The notes: a model not told the origin generated them from the letters alone. A DNA stretch of 64,000 bases from Leclercia sp. S52 (GCF_039727615.1 NZ_CP152474.1:3534001-3598000), one strand, 5' to 3'; shown: positions 28,246-38,873, counted from the stretch's first letter. Numbers and translations are program-made.

Positions 28246-29532
28246 TTACTCTGCGGTCAACAGGTTCGCTACGGTACGCACGCCCAGACCGGTTGCGCCG
28301 GCAGACCACTGCTCGACCGCCGCTTTACGGTAGGTGGCGGAGCAGTCGATGTGCAGCCAGCCTTCGTGATAGTTCTCAACAAAATGCGACAGGAAACCGG
28401 CGGCGGTGCTGGCGCCGGCCGGGTAGGCCGCGCTGGCGGTATTGTTCAGTTCGGCAAAGTTCGACGGCAGCTGGCTGCGGTGGAACTCGGCCAGCGGCAG
28501 ACGCCAGAATGGCTCGTTCTCGGCGGCGGCGCTTGCCATCAGTTTGCCTGCCAGCTTGTCGTCGAAGCTGAACAGCGCATGGTAGTCATTGCCCAACGCG
28601 GTTTTCGCCGCGCCGGTCAGGGTTGCCATGTCGATGATCAGCTCTGGTTTCTGCGCGGAAGCGTCAATCAGGCCATCCGCCAGCACCAGACGGCCTTCGG
28701 CGTCGGTGTTCATCACTTCGACGTTCTTGCCGTTACGGTAGCGAATGATGTCGCCCAGCTTGAAGGCGTTACCGCTGACCATGTTATCAGCGCAGCACAG
28801 CCAGAGCTTCACGCGCTTGTTCAGGCCGCGGGTGATGGCAAACGCCAGCCCGCCGGTAATGGTGGCCGCGCCGCCCATGTCGGACTTCATGGAGTCCATG
28901 AACGCGCTCTGCTTCAGGCTGTAACCGCCGGTATCAAAGGTAATGCCTTTCCCGACCAGGCAGGCGAATACCGGGGCCGCTTTATCACCGGTTGGATTGT
29001 AATCCAGCGCCAGCAGCACAGGAGGACGCTCAGAGCCGCGGCCTACAGTGTGGATGCCCATGTAGTTCTGCTCGCGCAGATCTTCACCTTTGGTGATGCG
29101 ATAAGACATCTTGTCGCCAGCGACTTTGCTCAGCAGATCCACCGCGCGCTGCGCCAGCTGTTCCGGGCCTAACTCTTCCGCCGGGGCGTTAATGGTGTCG
29201 CGTACCCAGTCGATGATGGTCAGACGGCTTTCCAGCTCTGTTTGACCGGCTTCGTCGAGGTTGGCCCACTCAATTTTACGGGTGCCTTTCGGGCCTTTGT
29301 AGCCTGCCCAGAATGCCCAGCTGCGATCGGTATCCCAGCCTTCGCCGTCGAGAGAGACATGTTTAATGCCCAGGCCGTCAATTTTACGCGCCGCGCGCTG
29401 GATCAGACCTAAATCGTCGCTGCCGTTCAGGTGCAGGGTAATACCGTCATTGTTGATGCTGTAAGTGGCTTTTTCACCCCAGCGCGCATCGGCAGGCTGA
29501 GTAGAGAGCGTAATCTTCATCGCTTCGGTCAT
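28246..29532 (-). CDS. pepB: Aminopeptidase B (leucyl aminopeptidase family M17)
   Basis: Two-metal aminopeptidase that removes N-terminal residues from peptides, broad specificity with Cys-Gly activity known for E. coli PepB. The M17 signature [13 protein letters not shown] and the metal-binding [16 protein letters not shown] and [11 protein letters not shown] motifs are intact. 428 aa versus 427 in E. coli. It lies downstream of iscX in the same direction, separated by a hairpin at 29561-29586. Confidence 0.97.
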   Translation of the reverse strand: MTEAMKITLSTQPADARWGEKATYSINNDGITLHLNGSDDLGLIQRAARKIDGLGIKHVSLDGEGWDTDRSWAFWAGYKGPKGTRKIEWANLDEAGQTELESRLTIIDWVRDTINAPAEELGPEQLAQRAVDLLSKVAGDKMSYRITKGEDLREQNYMGIHTVGRGSERPPVLLALDYNPTGDKAAPVFACLVGKGITFDTGGYSLKQSAFMDSMKSDMGGAATITGGLAFAITRGLNKRVKLWLCCADNMVSGNAFKLGDIIRYRNGKNVEVMNTDAEGRLVLADGLIDASAQKPELIIDMATLTGAAKTALGNDYHALFSFDDKLAGKLMASAAAENEPFWRLPLAEFHRSQLPSNFAELNNTASAAYPAGASTAAGFLSHFVENYHEGWLHIDCSATYRKAAVEQWSAGATGLGVRTVANLLTAE

Positions 29533-29560
29533 TTTTATTTATCCTTATTAGCAACAAGCA

Positions 29561-29586
29561 AACGGGCCGCCTGAAGGCAGCCCGTT
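29561..29586 (-). terminator. Hairpin between iscX and pepB
   Basis: AACGGGC/GCCCGTT outer arms with an inner GCCT/AGGC pairing. On the plus strand a T5 run follows; on the minus strand, the transcribed direction, the tail is only TTGCTTG. It probably attenuates read-through from the isc operon into pepB. Confidence 0.55.
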
Positions 29587-29592
29587 ACGTTT

Positions 29593-29793
29593 TTATTCTG
29601 CTTCGTCCAGCCAGACTAACAGAATCGCCTCCAGAATTTTTTCATTGGATGCGTTAGGATCATCGTCAAACTCTTCCAGATCGCAAATCCACTGATGCAT
29701 ATCGGTGAAGCGTACGGTCTTCGGATCGAGATCCGGGTTGGCGTCGTACAGCGCCTCGCCGATTTCACGGCTGTCTGTCCACTTCAGTCCCAT
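29593..29793 (-). CDS. iscX: Fe-S cluster assembly protein IscX
   Basis: 66-aa acidic protein of the isc operon that binds IscS and iron and tunes cluster assembly. [14 protein letters not shown] begins the protein and the acidic [14 protein letters not shown] segment is typical. Start at 29793 aligns with E. coli; the in-frame upstream extension to 29853 runs inside fdx and is rejected. It starts 1 bp after the fdx stop. Confidence 0.96.
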   Translation of the reverse strand: MGLKWTDSREIGEALYDANPDLDPKTVRFTDMHQWICDLEEFDDDPNASNEKILEAILLVWLDEAE

Positions 29794-29794
29794 A

Positions 29795-30130
29795 TTAATG
29801 CTCGCGTGCGTGGTTAAGCGTATAACGCGGAAGTTCGACCACCAGATCTTCATCGGTGACGCGCGCCTGACAGCTCAGACGGCTTTCCGGCTCCAGACCC
29901 CATGCTTTATCCAGCATGTCGTCTTCATCTTCTGTGCTCTCCGCAAGGGAGTCAAACCCCTCGCGAACGATGCAGTGGCAGGTCGTGCAGGCACAGGATT
30001 TTTCACAGGCGTGTTCCACTTCGATACCGTTACGCAGGGCAACGTTAAGGATGGTTTCGCCGGTCTCAGCTTCCAGAACTGCACCATCCGGACAGAGGTC
30101 CGCATGAGGCAAAATAACAATCTTTGGCAT
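29795..30130 (-). CDS. fdx: 2Fe-2S ferredoxin (isc type)
   Basis: 111-aa adrenodoxin-type ferredoxin that supplies electrons to Fe-S cluster assembly on IscU. The cluster cysteines are visible in [12 protein letters not shown] near residues 42-53, with the fourth Cys in RLSCQARV near 87. It begins 1 bp after hscA, in the conserved isc order. Confidence 0.98.
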   Translation of the reverse strand: MPKIVILPHADLCPDGAVLEAETGETILNVALRNGIEVEHACEKSCACTTCHCIVREGFDSLAESTEDEDDMLDKAWGLEPESRLSCQARVTDEDLVVELPRYTLNHAREH

Positions 30131-30131
30131 A

Positions 30132-31982
30132 TTAAACCTCGTCCACGGAGTGGCCTTTCAGCGCGGTACGGACAGACTGGTCCATACGGCGAGCGGCGAA
30201 CTCCTGGGTTTGTTTATCAACGTTTTTAATCGCTTGTTCTATGGCGTCAGCGTCATCGCCTTCCGCTACCGCGCTCAGTTGCGCGACGGCGTCGTCAATG
30301 GCCTGACGTTCAGCGGCGCTTAGCAGCGCGGCATCAGCAGTGAGTGCACTGTTCAGGCTTTCCAGCACGCGTGCGGCTTCGACTTTCTGTTCAGCCAGCA
30401 TACGCGCCTTCACATCCTGCGCAGCAAAACTCATTGAATCCTGAATCATGGTGGCGATTTCGCCATCGGTCAGACCGTAGGACGGTTTTACCTGGATGGA
30501 GGATTCGACACCGGTCGATTTTTCCATCGCCGTGACGCTCAGCAGGCCATCAGCATCTACCTGGAAGGTGACGCGGATATGCGCCCCGCCAGCAGGCAGC
30601 GCCGGGATCCCGCGCAGCGCGAAACGCGCCAGCGAACGGCAGTCCTGAACCAGCTCGCGCTCACCCTGCAGCACGTGAATCGACATCGCGGTCTGGCCGT
30701 CTTTGAAGGTGGTGAACTCCTGCGCGCGCGCCACCGGAATGGTGGTATTACGCGGGATCACCTTCTCGACCAGGCCACCCATGGTTTCTAAACCGAGGGA
30801 CAGCGGGATCACGTCCAGCAGCAGCATTTCGCTGTCCGGCTTGTTGCCGACCAGAATATCGGCCTGGATGGCGGCGCCAATGGCGACCACTTTATCCGGA
30901 TCGATGGAGGTCAGCGGGGTGCGGCCAAAGAATTCGCCCACGCGCTCACGCACCAGCGGTACGCGGGTCGAGCCGCCGACCATGACCACGTCCAGCACCT
31001 CTTGTGCCTCGACGCCCGCATCTTTCAGCGCGCGACGGCAGGCCAGCAGAGTACGCTTCACCAGCGGGGCAATCAGTTCATTAAACTGCTCGCGGCTGAT
31101 ATCGCCTTTCCAGCCTGCGACTTCAACGGTAACGGACTGGGCATCGCTGAGGGCGATTTTGGCGGCCGTCGCGGCGTCCAGCAGCTGACGTTGCAGACGC
31201 GCGTCGCTACGATCGACGATCCCCGCCTGCTCACAGATATGATCCGCCAGCAGATGGTCAAAGTCATCGCCGCCGAGGGCAGAGTCGCCGCCGGTTGCCA
31301 GCACTTCAAACACCCCGCGGCTCAGGCGCAGGATGGAAATATCAAAGGTACCGCCGCCGAGATCGAAGACCGCGATCACCCCTTCCTGACCGGAGTCGAG
31401 GCCGTAGGCAATGGCGGCAGCGGTCGGCTCGTTGAGCAGACGCAGCACGTGCAGACCCGCCAGACGCGCGGCGTCTTTGGTGCCCTGACGCTGGGCGTCA
31501 TCGAAATAGGCCGGAACGGTGATGACCACGCCATCCAGCTCGCCTTCCAGCGTCGCGGTTGCGCGGGCGGCCAGCGCCTTAAGGATATCGGCAGAGACGC
31601 GGATCGGGTTCAGTAAACCCGCCGCGGTGGCGATCATCGGCAGACCATTCTCACTGGCCTGCAGCTGATACGGCAGATGCGGGTAACGGCTCTGGATGTC
31701 TGCCAACGAACGGCCCATCATGCGTTTGACCGAGCTGATGGTGTTGGCCGGATCCTGAGCAGCGTTGGTGCGGGCGTCGTAACCCACGCTGTGGCCCTGG
31801 GGCTGATAGTGGACCACAGACGGCAGCAGGTGTTGCCCCTGCGCATCCGCCAGCGTCTCAGCCTGGCCGCTGCGCACGGTCGCCACCAGCGAGTTGGTGG
31901 TGCCTAAGTCGATGCCCACCGCCAGACGACGCTGGTGCGGTGCGGCACTTAAGCCCGGCTCACTAATTTGTAATAAGGCCAT
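30132..31982 (-). CDS. hscA: Fe-S specialised Hsp70 chaperone HscA
   Basis: 616-aa Hsp70 homologue that, with HscB, releases clusters from IscU using ATP. It has the phosphate-1 motif [12 protein letters not shown] near residue 22, [14 protein letters not shown], and the adenosine motif [11 protein letters not shown], followed by the peptide-binding beta-domain and helical lid. It recognises the LPPVK motif that is present in IscU here. It is 14 bp after hscB. Confidence 0.98.
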   Translation of the reverse strand: MALLQISEPGLSAAPHQRRLAVGIDLGTTNSLVATVRSGQAETLADAQGQHLLPSVVHYQPQGHSVGYDARTNAAQDPANTISSVKRMMGRSLADIQSRYPHLPYQLQASENGLPMIATAAGLLNPIRVSADILKALAARATATLEGELDGVVITVPAYFDDAQRQGTKDAARLAGLHVLRLLNEPTAAAIAYGLDSGQEGVIAVFDLGGGTFDISILRLSRGVFEVLATGGDSALGGDDFDHLLADHICEQAGIVDRSDARLQRQLLDAATAAKIALSDAQSVTVEVAGWKGDISREQFNELIAPLVKRTLLACRRALKDAGVEAQEVLDVVMVGGSTRVPLVRERVGEFFGRTPLTSIDPDKVVAIGAAIQADILVGNKPDSEMLLLDVIPLSLGLETMGGLVEKVIPRNTTIPVARAQEFTTFKDGQTAMSIHVLQGERELVQDCRSLARFALRGIPALPAGGAHIRVTFQVDADGLLSVTAMEKSTGVESSIQVKPSYGLTDGEIATMIQDSMSFAAQDVKARMLAEQKVEAARVLESLNSALTADAALLSAAERQAIDDAVAQLSAVAEGDDADAIEQAIKNVDKQTQEFAARRMDQSVRTALKGHSVDEV

Positions 31983-31996
31983 AATTGCTTCCGAAA

Positions 31997-32512
31997 TTAA
32001 AAATCGAGCAGCTTTTCTTCGAGTTGTTCAGCACTGCTTCGCAGTTTATCGAGAAAACGCAGCTTGCGAACAGTATCCGCCGCCACGTCCCACGTCTCGT
32101 TATTCAATTGGTCAACCATCTGCTGATGGCGGGTATCGAACATCCCTTTTACGCGCTTAATAAAGGTTTCCAGACGGGCTTCGTCTTTGGCCTGTTCGAT
32201 CTCATCCAGCTCTTCACGCAGCTCCAGCTGTTCCATCAGGAAGACGGTGTCGCGGACGGTGTGTTGCTCACTGGAGAGATCAAATCCGTGACGCGAAAGC
32301 AGATATTCTGCCCGGCTCAGCGGATTGCGCAGGGTTTGCCACGCCTGATTGATGGTCGCAGAGTGCTGCACCGCCGCCAGCTGTTCCGCCTGCGTGCCGC
32401 TGGCGAACTTATCCGGGTGATACTGACGTTGCAGATCCTGGAAACGGGCCGCCAGCGCCTGAGTATCAATTTCATACCCGGCTGGTAACCCAAAGAGGGT
32501 GAAGTAATCCAT
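31997..32512 (-). CDS. hscB: Fe-S J-domain co-chaperone HscB
   Basis: 171-aa J-protein that delivers IscU to HscA. The N-terminal J domain starts [16 protein letters not shown] and has the essential HPD motif in [10 protein letters not shown] near residue 32; the C-terminal three-helix bundle binds IscU. Size and order match E. coli. Confidence 0.98.
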   Translation of the reverse strand: MDYFTLFGLPAGYEIDTQALAARFQDLQRQYHPDKFASGTQAEQLAAVQHSATINQAWQTLRNPLSRAEYLLSRHGFDLSSEQHTVRDTVFLMEQLELREELDEIEQAKDEARLETFIKRVKGMFDTRHQQMVDQLNNETWDVAADTVRKLRFLDKLRSSAEQLEEKLLDF

Positions 32513-32541
32513 AACAATCTCAGGGTTAGCTGATTAAAGCA

Positions 32542-32573
32542 AACCCCACACACAGCCTGGCTGCGGTGGGGTT
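32542..32573 (-). promoter_or_regulatory. Stem-loop between iscA and hscB
   Basis: AACCCCAC/GTGGGGTT arms (8 bp) with a 16-nt loop that itself holds CAGCC/GGCTG. On the minus strand it is followed by TGCTTTAATC, a poor T run, so it probably acts as a partial attenuator or RNA-stability element within the isc transcript. Confidence 0.5.
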
Positions 32574-32589
32574 AACAGGTGATACGCAA

Positions 32590-32913
32590 TTAAACGTGGA
32601 AGCTTTCGCCGCAGCCGCACTCGTCTTTAACGTTCGGGTTAGTGAATTTAAACCCTTCGTTGAGGCCTTCTTTTACAAAGTCCAGCTGAGTGCCGTTCAG
32701 GAACTGCAGGCTTTTACCATCGACCACCACCTTCACGCCTTTGTCTTCGAACACGGTATCTTCCGCCGCAGGTTCGTCAACAAATTCCAGTACATACGCC
32801 ATACCGGAACAGCCGGAGGTGCGTACACCCAGTCGCAGGCCAAAGCCTTTGCCACGGTTTGCCAGGAAGGAGCTTACTCGCGCGGCAGCGCTGTCGCTAA
32901 GGGTAATCGACAT
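32590..32913 (-). CDS. iscA: A-type Fe-S carrier IscA
   Basis: 107-aa cluster carrier. The three conserved cysteines are present: one in SGCSGMAYV near residue 35 and two in DECGCGESF near residues 99 and 101. It is 15 bp after iscU and 77 bp before hscB. Confidence 0.98.
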   Translation of the reverse strand: MSITLSDSAAARVSSFLANRGKGFGLRLGVRTSGCSGMAYVLEFVDEPAAEDTVFEDKGVKVVVDGKSLQFLNGTQLDFVKEGLNEGFKFTNPNVKDECGCGESFHV

Positions 32914-32928
32914 AACAACCTCAACTAA

Positions 32929-33315
32929 TTATTTTGCTTCACGTTTGCTTTTGTAATCCGCGATTGCGGCTTTAATCGCATCTTCCGCCAGGATAGAGCA
33001 GTGAATTTTCACCGGCGGCAGTTCGAGTTCGTCAGCAATATCGGTATTTTTAATCGCCTGCGCTTCGTCCAGGGATTTGCCCTTCACCCACTCGGTGACC
33101 AGGGAGCTGGAGGCGATTGCGGAACCGCAACCGTAGGTCTTGAAGCGCGCGTCTTCAATGATACCTTCATTGTTGACTTTAATCTGCAACTTCATCACGT
33201 CGCCACAGGCCGGTGCACCCACCATGCCGCTGCCCACGCTGTCGTCGCTGTTGTCGAAGGAGCCCACGTTACGTGGATTCTCGTAATGATCGATAACTTT
33301 TTCGCTGTATGCCAT
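32929..33315 (-). CDS. iscU: Fe-S cluster scaffold protein IscU
   Basis: 128-aa scaffold on which [2Fe-2S] clusters are built. Ligand cysteines are in GAPACGDVM (37), YGCGSAIASS (63) and KIHCSILAED (106), and the HscA-recognition motif LPPVK directly precedes the last. It lies 23 bp after iscS. Confidence 0.99.
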   Translation of the reverse strand: MAYSEKVIDHYENPRNVGSFDNSDDSVGSGMVGAPACGDVMKLQIKVNNEGIIEDARFKTYGCGSAIASSSLVTEWVKGKSLDEAQAIKNTDIADELELPPVKIHCSILAEDAIKAAIADYKSKREAK

Positions 33316-33338
33316 GTTGAATTCTCCTTACAAACCGA

Positions 33339-34553
33339 TTAGTGATGTGACCATTCAATGCTGTTCAGATCCACGCCTTCTTTGAACATTTCCCACAGTG
33401 GAGAAAGTTCACGCAGACGGCCAATGGAGTTGCGAACCAGTTTGATGGTGTAGTCAATCTCTTCATCGGTAGTGAAACGACCTAAAGAGAAACGGATAGA
33501 GCTATGTGCCAGTTCGTCGGTCATGCCCAGCGCACGCAGTACGTAGGATGGCTCCAGGCTTGCAGAAGTACAGGCAGAACCGGAAGAGACGGCCAGGTCT
33601 TTCAGCGCCATGATCAGCGACTCGCCTTCAACATAGTTGAAGCTGACGTTGAGGATGTTCGGTGCGCCCTGCTCGAGATCGCCGTTCAGGTAGACTTCTT
33701 CCATATCCTTCACGCCTTCCCACAGACGGTTGCGCAGCGTACGCAGGCGCGCCATCTCGGTTTCCATCTCTTCTTTGGCGATACGGTAGGCTTCACCCAT
33801 ACCCACGATCTGGTGAACAGGCAGAGTACCGGAACGCATACCGCGCTCGTGACCGCCGCCGTGCATCTGGGATTCGATACGGATACGTGGCTTACGACGC
33901 ACGTACAGCGCGCCAATACCTTTCGGGCCATAGATTTTGTGACCGGAGAAGGACATCAGGTCCACTTTCAGCTGGCTCAGGTCGATAGGCAGTTTGCCCA
34001 CGCTCTGGGTCGCATCCACGTGGTAGATGATACCGCGCGCACGGCACAGTTCGCCGATAGTGGCGATATCCTGTACCACGCCGATTTCGTTGTTCACGTG
34101 CATGATGGAGACCAGAATGGTGTCATCACGCATGGCCGCTTCGAGCTCTTTCAGGTCGATGATACCGTTGCGCTGCGGGGCGAGATAGGTTACTTCAAAC
34201 CCTTCACGCTCCAGCTGGCGACAGGTGTCCAGCACGGCTTTGTGTTCGGTTTTGCTGGTGATGATGTGCTTGCCTTTTTTCTGATAGAAATTGGCCGCAC
34301 CTTTGATCGCCAGGTTATCGGATTCGGTCGCGCCTGAGGTGAAAACAATCTCACGCGGGTCAGCGCCAACCAGCTCGGCAATCTGATTACGGGCGATATC
34401 AACCGCCTCTTCAGCATGCCAGCCAAAACGGTGGGAGCGGGAAGCCGGGTTACCGAAGTTTCCGTCCAGGGTCAGACACTGCATCATTTTCTCGGCAACA
34501 CGCGGGTCCACCGGCGTGGTTGCGGAGTAATCGAGATAGATAGGTAATTTCAT
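33339..34553 (-). CDS. iscS: Cysteine desulfurase IscS
   Basis: PLP enzyme that takes sulfur from cysteine for Fe-S clusters, thiamine, molybdopterin and tRNA thiolation. The PLP lysine is in [12 protein letters not shown] near residue 206 and the mobile catalytic Cys is in [10 protein letters not shown] near 328. Start at 34553 ([14 protein letters not shown]) gives 404 aa as in E. coli; an upstream in-frame GTG-like extension from 34574 is not supported. Confidence 0.98.
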   Translation of the reverse strand: MKLPIYLDYSATTPVDPRVAEKMMQCLTLDGNFGNPASRSHRFGWHAEEAVDIARNQIAELVGADPREIVFTSGATESDNLAIKGAANFYQKKGKHIITSKTEHKAVLDTCRQLEREGFEVTYLAPQRNGIIDLKELEAAMRDDTILVSIMHVNNEIGVVQDIATIGELCRARGIIYHVDATQSVGKLPIDLSQLKVDLMSFSGHKIYGPKGIGALYVRRKPRIRIESQMHGGGHERGMRSGTLPVHQIVGMGEAYRIAKEEMETEMARLRTLRNRLWEGVKDMEEVYLNGDLEQGAPNILNVSFNYVEGESLIMALKDLAVSSGSACTSASLEPSYVLRALGMTDELAHSSIRFSLGRFTTDEEIDYTIKLVRNSIGRLRELSPLWEMFKEGVDLNSIEWSHH

Positions 34554-34624
34554 TGCTCTATAGACTCCGTACATCGCTTCAATGCAAGGAACCAGGCGAC
34601 AGGCCGGATGTACAACCGGGTCAT

Positions 34625-34644
34625 CGGGGCGCGTGAACGCCCCG
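34625..34644 (-). promoter_or_regulatory. Hairpin in the iscR-iscS intergenic mRNA
   Basis: CGGGGCG/CGCCCCG arms with a 6-nt loop, 30 bp after iscR and about 70 bp before iscS. In E. coli a strong structure here protects iscR mRNA when RyhB triggers decay of the iscSUA part; the same role is inferred. Confidence 0.55.
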
Positions 34645-34674
34645 GCCTGATTCTAAAATACTTATGGTTTTTTA

Positions 34675-35166
34675 TTACGCGCGCAGTTTAACGTCGATAG
34701 CGTCCTGCGTGCGGGTATTACGATGGGACTCGTGCGAGTGCTGACGGCCGGAGACGTCCAGCACTTCCTGGTTGTTAACCAGTTCACCAATGGTGATGTT
34801 ATTCAGGAAGCCGGTCAGACGGTCGCTCAGGTCGCGCCACAGCGCGTGAGTCAGGCATTTATCGCCGCCCTGACAGCCGCCTTTACCCTGGCAACGGGTC
34901 GCGTCGACGGATTCGTCAACTGCGCTAATGACTTCGCCAACGGCAATACTGCCCGCGTCTTTACCTAACAGATATCCACCGCCAGGACCGCGGACGCTGG
35001 AAACCAGGCCATTTTTACGCAGTCGGGAGAAAAGCTGTTCCAGATAAGAGAGGGAGATTCCCTGACGTTCAGAAATATCAGCCAATGGAACCGGGCCCGC
35101 TTCGGAGTTGAGCGCAACGTCCAGCATCGCGGTCACGGCATAACGCCCTTTAGATGTCAGTCTCAT
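34675..35166 (-). CDS. iscR: Fe-S cluster-sensing regulator IscR
   Basis: 163-aa Rrf2-family repressor/activator carrying a [2Fe-2S] cluster. The N-terminal winged helix ([18 protein letters not shown]) is followed by three cluster cysteines in [14 protein letters not shown] (near 92, 98, 104). As holo-protein it represses the isc operon from the promoter at 35225-35300; the apo form activates suf and other genes. First gene of the operon. Confidence 0.98.
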   Translation of the reverse strand: MRLTSKGRYAVTAMLDVALNSEAGPVPLADISERQGISLSYLEQLFSRLRKNGLVSSVRGPGGGYLLGKDAGSIAVGEVISAVDESVDATRCQGKGGCQGGDKCLTHALWRDLSDRLTGFLNNITIGELVNNQEVLDVSGRQHSHESHRNTRTQDAIDVKLRA

Positions 35167-35224
35167 GTCTTACTTAACCTCAAACTCGCCCCTGCCCGGG
35201 GATTTTTATTGTAAAGTGGGGGTA

Positions 35225-35300
35225 TTGCATAGCAGGGCCAAGTCTGACATTCCCGACTAATTTGGTCAACTATTTACTTGACTGTTTTAGTCAGGTATTT
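35225..35300 (-). promoter_or_regulatory. isc operon promoter with IscR-binding region
   Basis: Read on the minus strand, this block is nearly identical to the E. coli iscR promoter: ACCTGACTAAAACAGTCAAG, then AAATAGTTGACCAAATTAGT, then TCGGGAATGTCAGACTTG and a CCCCCAC leader. The TTGACC -35 is at 35264-35269. The type 1 IscR sites overlap the -35 and lie just upstream, consistent with autorepression. Confidence 0.8.
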
Positions 35301-35325
35301 AACCTTCTGTGCGCTCATGAGTTTT

Positions 35326-35397
35326 GCCCGGCGGCGCTTCGCTTGCGTGCGGCCTGATGCCCTCACCCCGGCCCTCTCCCACGGGGAGAGGGGGGGG
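35326..35397. repeat. Composite REP-like repeat downstream of trmJ
   Basis: A GCCCGGCGGCGCTTCGCTTG REP-type half is joined to a CCCTCACCCCGG plus CCCTCTCCC/GGGAGAGGG hairpin identical in form to the repeat at 28157-28238. It ends in a G8 run. Confidence 0.75.
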
Positions 35398-35409
35398 AAA
35401 CAAACGGCA

Positions 35410-36138
35410 CTACTCTTTATTCTTCTGCTCAATCGACGCCAGAATACCGCGCAGGATGTTCAGCTCCTGGCTTTCCGGACGTGCGCGGGTAAAGAGGCGG
35501 CGCAGACGGTTCATCACCTGCCCCGGATGACCGGCGCGGATAAAGCCGGTGGCGAGCAGGGTCTGCTCCAGATGACCATAGAAACGCTCGAGGTCATCCA
35601 CCAGCGGATACGGGGTCTCTTCCGGCGCAGCGTAAGTCTCTTTCTCCTGCGTTGCCAGCCACGCCATCCGCACTTCGTAGGCAATAACCTGCACGGCCAT
35701 CGCCAGGTTCAGCGAGCTGTACTCCGGGTTGGCGGCAATGGCGACGTGATAATGGCACTTCTGCAGCTCATCGTTGGTCAGCCCCACGCGCTCACGGCCA
35801 AACACCAGCGCCACCGGGGCATGCTGGCCTTCGGAAACGCTTTTCAGCCCGCATTCACGCGGATCGAGCATCGGCCACGGCAGGGTGCGCGAACGCGCGC
35901 TGGTGCCGACCACCAGGCTACAACCGGCTAAAGCTTCATCCAGGGTATCGACGATCTGCGCGTTGCCAATCACGTCGCTGGCACCTGCGGCGAGGGCGAT
36001 GGCCTGGGAGTCAGGTTTCACCAGCGGGTTAACCAGCCAGAGATTGGTTAAGCCCATGGTTTTCATAGCGCGGGCCACGGAGCCCATATTGCCGGTATGC
36101 GATGTTTCGACCAGCACGATTCGGATATTTTGCAGCAT
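35410..36138 (-). CDS. trmJ: tRNA (cytidine/uridine-2'-O)-methyltransferase TrmJ
   Basis: SPOUT-class methyltransferase that modifies the ribose of position 32 in several tRNAs. Start motif [20 protein letters not shown] near residue 5, then VVGTSARSR and the knotted SAM site [11 protein letters not shown] and [10 protein letters not shown]. 242 aa against 246 in E. coli. It lies upstream of iscR in the same direction, divergent from suhB. Confidence 0.97.
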   Translation of the reverse strand: MLQNIRIVLVETSHTGNMGSVARAMKTMGLTNLWLVNPLVKPDSQAIALAAGASDVIGNAQIVDTLDEALAGCSLVVGTSARSRTLPWPMLDPRECGLKSVSEGQHAPVALVFGRERVGLTNDELQKCHYHVAIAANPEYSSLNLAMAVQVIAYEVRMAWLATQEKETYAAPEETPYPLVDDLERFYGHLEQTLLATGFIRAGHPGQVMNRLRRLFTRARPESQELNILRGILASIEQKNKE

Positions 36139-36262
36139 AATTTTTCTGAGTCTGGAGAATATTCGGTGATGTTATCATAAACGGAAGACATATTCCGATC
36201 CCGCTGGTATACTCTGCGCCGTTTTCGTATCCCCGTTCTTTAACATCCAGTGAGAGTAACCG

Positions 36263-37069
36263 ATGCAACATCCTATGTTGACCATCGCCGTGCGCGCAGC
36301 GCGCAAGGCGGGTAATGTAATTGCCAAACACTACGAGACCCCAGATTCCGTAGAAACCAGCCAGAAAGGCAGCAATGACTTTGTGACTAACGTCGATAAA
36401 GCCGCAGAAGCGATTATTATCGAAACCATTCGCAAATCTTACCCGCAGCACACCATCATCACCGAAGAAAGCGGTGAGCATGCAGGCGAAGATCAGGATG
36501 TTCAGTGGGTTATCGATCCTCTGGATGGCACCACCAACTTCGTTAAACGTCTGCCACACTTCGCTGTTTCTATCGCCGTACGCATCAAAGGCCGTACCGA
36601 AGTGGCTGTGGTTTACGATCCAATGCGTAACGAACTCTTCACCGCGACCCGCGGTCAGGGCGCACAGCTGAACGGCTACCGTCTGCGCGGCACCAACGCT
36701 CGCGATCTCGACGGCACCATCCTGGCGACCGGCTTCCCGTTCAAAGCCAAACAGCACGCACCTGCGTACATGAAAATTCTGGGCAAACTCTTCACCGAGT
36801 GCGCTGACTTCCGCCGCACCGGTTCCGCTGCGCTGGATCTGGCCTACGTTGCCGCTGGCCGCGTTGACGGTTACTTTGAAATTGGCCTGAAGCCGTGGGA
36901 CTTCGCTGCTGGCGAACTGATTGCCCGTGAAGCGGGTGCGCTGGTGTGTGACTTCACCGGTGGCCACAACTATATGCTGTCCGGCAACATCGTTGCAGGT
37001 AACCCACGCGTTGTGAAAGCAATGCTGGCGAACATGCGTGACGAACTGAGTGAAGCGCTGAAGCGTTAA
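36263..37069 (+). CDS. suhB: Inositol-1-monophosphatase / transcription antitermination factor SuhB
   Basis: 268-aa Mg-dependent phosphatase, and in E. coli a NusA partner in rRNA antitermination. Metal-binding motifs are ITEESGEH near residue 66, DPLDGTTNF near 84 and LKPWDFAAGELIAREAG near 210. Its codon use is more biased toward common codons than the accessory neighbours, consistent with high expression. Confidence 0.97.
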   Translation: MQHPMLTIAVRAARKAGNVIAKHYETPDSVETSQKGSNDFVTNVDKAAEAIIIETIRKSYPQHTIITEESGEHAGEDQDVQWVIDPLDGTTNFVKRLPHFAVSIAVRIKGRTEVAVVYDPMRNELFTATRGQGAQLNGYRLRGTNARDLDGTILATGFPFKAKQHAPAYMKILGKLFTECADFRRTGSAALDLAYVAAGRVDGYFEIGLKPWDFAAGELIAREAGALVCDFTGGHNYMLSGNIVAGNPRVVKAMLANMRDELSEALKR

Positions 37070-37081
37070 TTCTGATTGTCT

Positions 37082-37150
37082 TGCCCGGTGGCGCTAGCGC
37101 TTACCGGGCCTACAAGACCGTAGGCCGGGCAAACGCAGTGCCGCCCGGCA
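37082..37150. repeat. BIME/REP element after suhB
   Basis: Two REP-type palindromes: TGCCCGGTGGCGC...TTACCGGGCCTACAA followed by GTAGGCCGGGCAAACGC and GCCGCCCGGCAA. It fills the gap between suhB and the convergent metal-exporter gene and probably stabilises transcript ends. Confidence 0.8.
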
Positions 37151-37153
37151 ATA

Positions 37154-38120
37154 TTAAAACGGCCGCATCCCCCTGCCCGCCGGCACCGCACTGACCCACA
37201 TCATCACCGCCGCCACCAGCAACACTACCCCACCGGCTAATGCCAGGGTTGTCCATCCGATCTGTCGCCACAGCACCGGCGCTTTATTGCCGCTGAGCCT
37301 GACCGCCAGCTGACGAAAACCGTGCACCAGCAGCGCCAGAGAAGAGATTGTTAGCCCCGTTCCCGCCGCCATGGCCAGCGCCGAGGCCACGCCCCAGCTG
37401 AACACGCCGATCACCTTACTGAACAGCAGCACCATGATCGCCCCGGAACAGGGTCGCATGCCCATCGACAGAATAATCATCGTCCGCGCCCGCCAGTCGT
37501 CCGCGCGCTGGATCTGCGTCGGGCTCGGCAAATGCTGATGGCCGCAGCCGCAGCTGGCATCGTGAACGTGATGCGGGGTAAAGGCTTTAAAGGTCGGTTT
37601 ACGCAGCAGGGCGCGCAGTTTTTTCAGCGCCCGCCAGCAGAGCATCAGCCCCAGCACACCCACCAGGGCATAGCTGCCCTTCTCCAGCCAGAAGCTGCTC
37701 ATGTGCAGATCCCGCGCCGGGAGTTGCAGCAGCGTTAACACTCCCACCACCAGACCGATCGCCACCCATCCCTGTAACAAAGAGGAGGCCAGGGTTAAGC
37801 CGATACTCGATTTCAGCTTTGAGGGATGGGTGGCAAGCCAGGTGGCGATAACGATCTTGCCGTGGCCCGGCCCCAGGGCGTGCAGCACGCCGTATAAAAA
37901 GCTGAATATCAGCAACGACCCGCCCGCCGCCGTCGGATTGTCGGCCACCGCCTTCAGCAGGCCGCTCATCTGCTGGTTGACGTCCCGCTGCCAGAGAATG
38001 CTCTGGCGCATCACCTGCGGCCACGCCTGCCAGAGCCAGATTCCCCCCCGCCACCGCCACCACCAGAAACAGCGCCAGCGGCCAGAGATCCCACCCGCGG
38101 CGTGCGCGAACTACTGACAT
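37154..38120 (-). CDS. NicO/RcnA-type nickel/cobalt efflux permease (one frameshift)
   Basis: Inner-membrane metal transporter of the NicO family, about 321 aa once corrected. Visible motifs are LHALGPGHGKIVIATWLATH, a His/Cys-rich cytosolic loop HHVHDASCGCGHQHL, and MGMRPCSGAIMVLLF. The N-terminal membrane anchor lies in a second frame from 38120; a C7 run at 38043-38049 causes the shift, and with six C the join reads AVAGGIWLWQAWPQVMRQ. It overlaps the DUF1007 gene by 10 bp. Metal specificity (Ni, Co or Zn) cannot be told. E. coli has yfhR near here instead, so it is accessory. Confidence 0.85.
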
Positions 38121-38750
38121 TGCAGGGTCACCGTCTGGGCAAACTGTTTGCCAAGATCCATATCTTCCGGAGGCGCATCGTCTTTATCCAGCGAGCTGGC
38201 AAAGTTCAGCGTCTCATCGCTGGGCTCCGGAGTATCCACGCTGACGGAACAGCTTTTTTTGCAGCTCAGCAGGCAGCGACACATCGTCATCCTCGGCGTA
38301 GCTCATGTCCACGTAGTAGGAAGGATCGAAGGTGGAGAAGGTATATTTCTGGCCGGCCAGCGGCTGCGGCTCCGCCAGCGGCAGGATAAAGGTCAGCACC
38401 GCCTGATGCTCCTGGCGGGTCATGCCGTACCGGGTGGGCCGGTTGAGGAATTTCACTTTCTGCCCGTTATGCCAGAACTCGGTGAAGTAGTGCTGACCGA
38501 GCACGTTGGCCATGACTTCTGCCGCCAGCTTTTTCCAGATCTCATCCCCCGGCTTTGCATTTCCGGCATCGTAAAGCAGATCGGCGGAGGTCAGCTCATC
38601 CATCGCCCAGCGCATCTTCAGCCCGGTAAGCTGATTGTCCTTCACCACGATCTGCGTTTTCAGGGTGATAAAGCTGTGAGGGTGCGCGGCGGCGGCAAAA
38701 GACAAAACCGCCAAAAAAAGCGTCGTTGCGCTGCGTTTCACTGTTTGCAT
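38111..38750 (-). CDS. DUF1007 family periplasmic protein (one frameshift)
   Basis: About 212 aa with an N-terminal signal peptide (LFLAVLSFAAAAHPHSF) and the DUF1007 features AHPHSFI, MRWAMDELTSADLLYD and FDPSYYVDMSYAEDD. A T7 run at 38254-38260 shifts the frame; with six T it continues LQKSCSVSVDTPEPSDETL and ends in VTLQCQ. Two Cys appear in the restored tail. The overlap with the NicO gene and the common pairing of these families suggest a periplasmic metal-binding partner for export or delivery; function is unproven. Confidence 0.82.
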
Positions 38751-38873
38751 CTCATCCTCACGTCAAAAATTCTGTGATGTTCACCCGCATTCCTGAAGGA
38801 AAGCCCGGCATCCTGTGCTACGGGGTACATCCTTTAGCTATTCTTATCAAACACCCTCACTGGAACCCGACAG

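Noticed and set aside
36029..36967. 312-codon minus-strand frame opposite suhB
   Set aside because: Lies over the well-conserved suhB and runs into the trmJ start; no family match or ribosome site.
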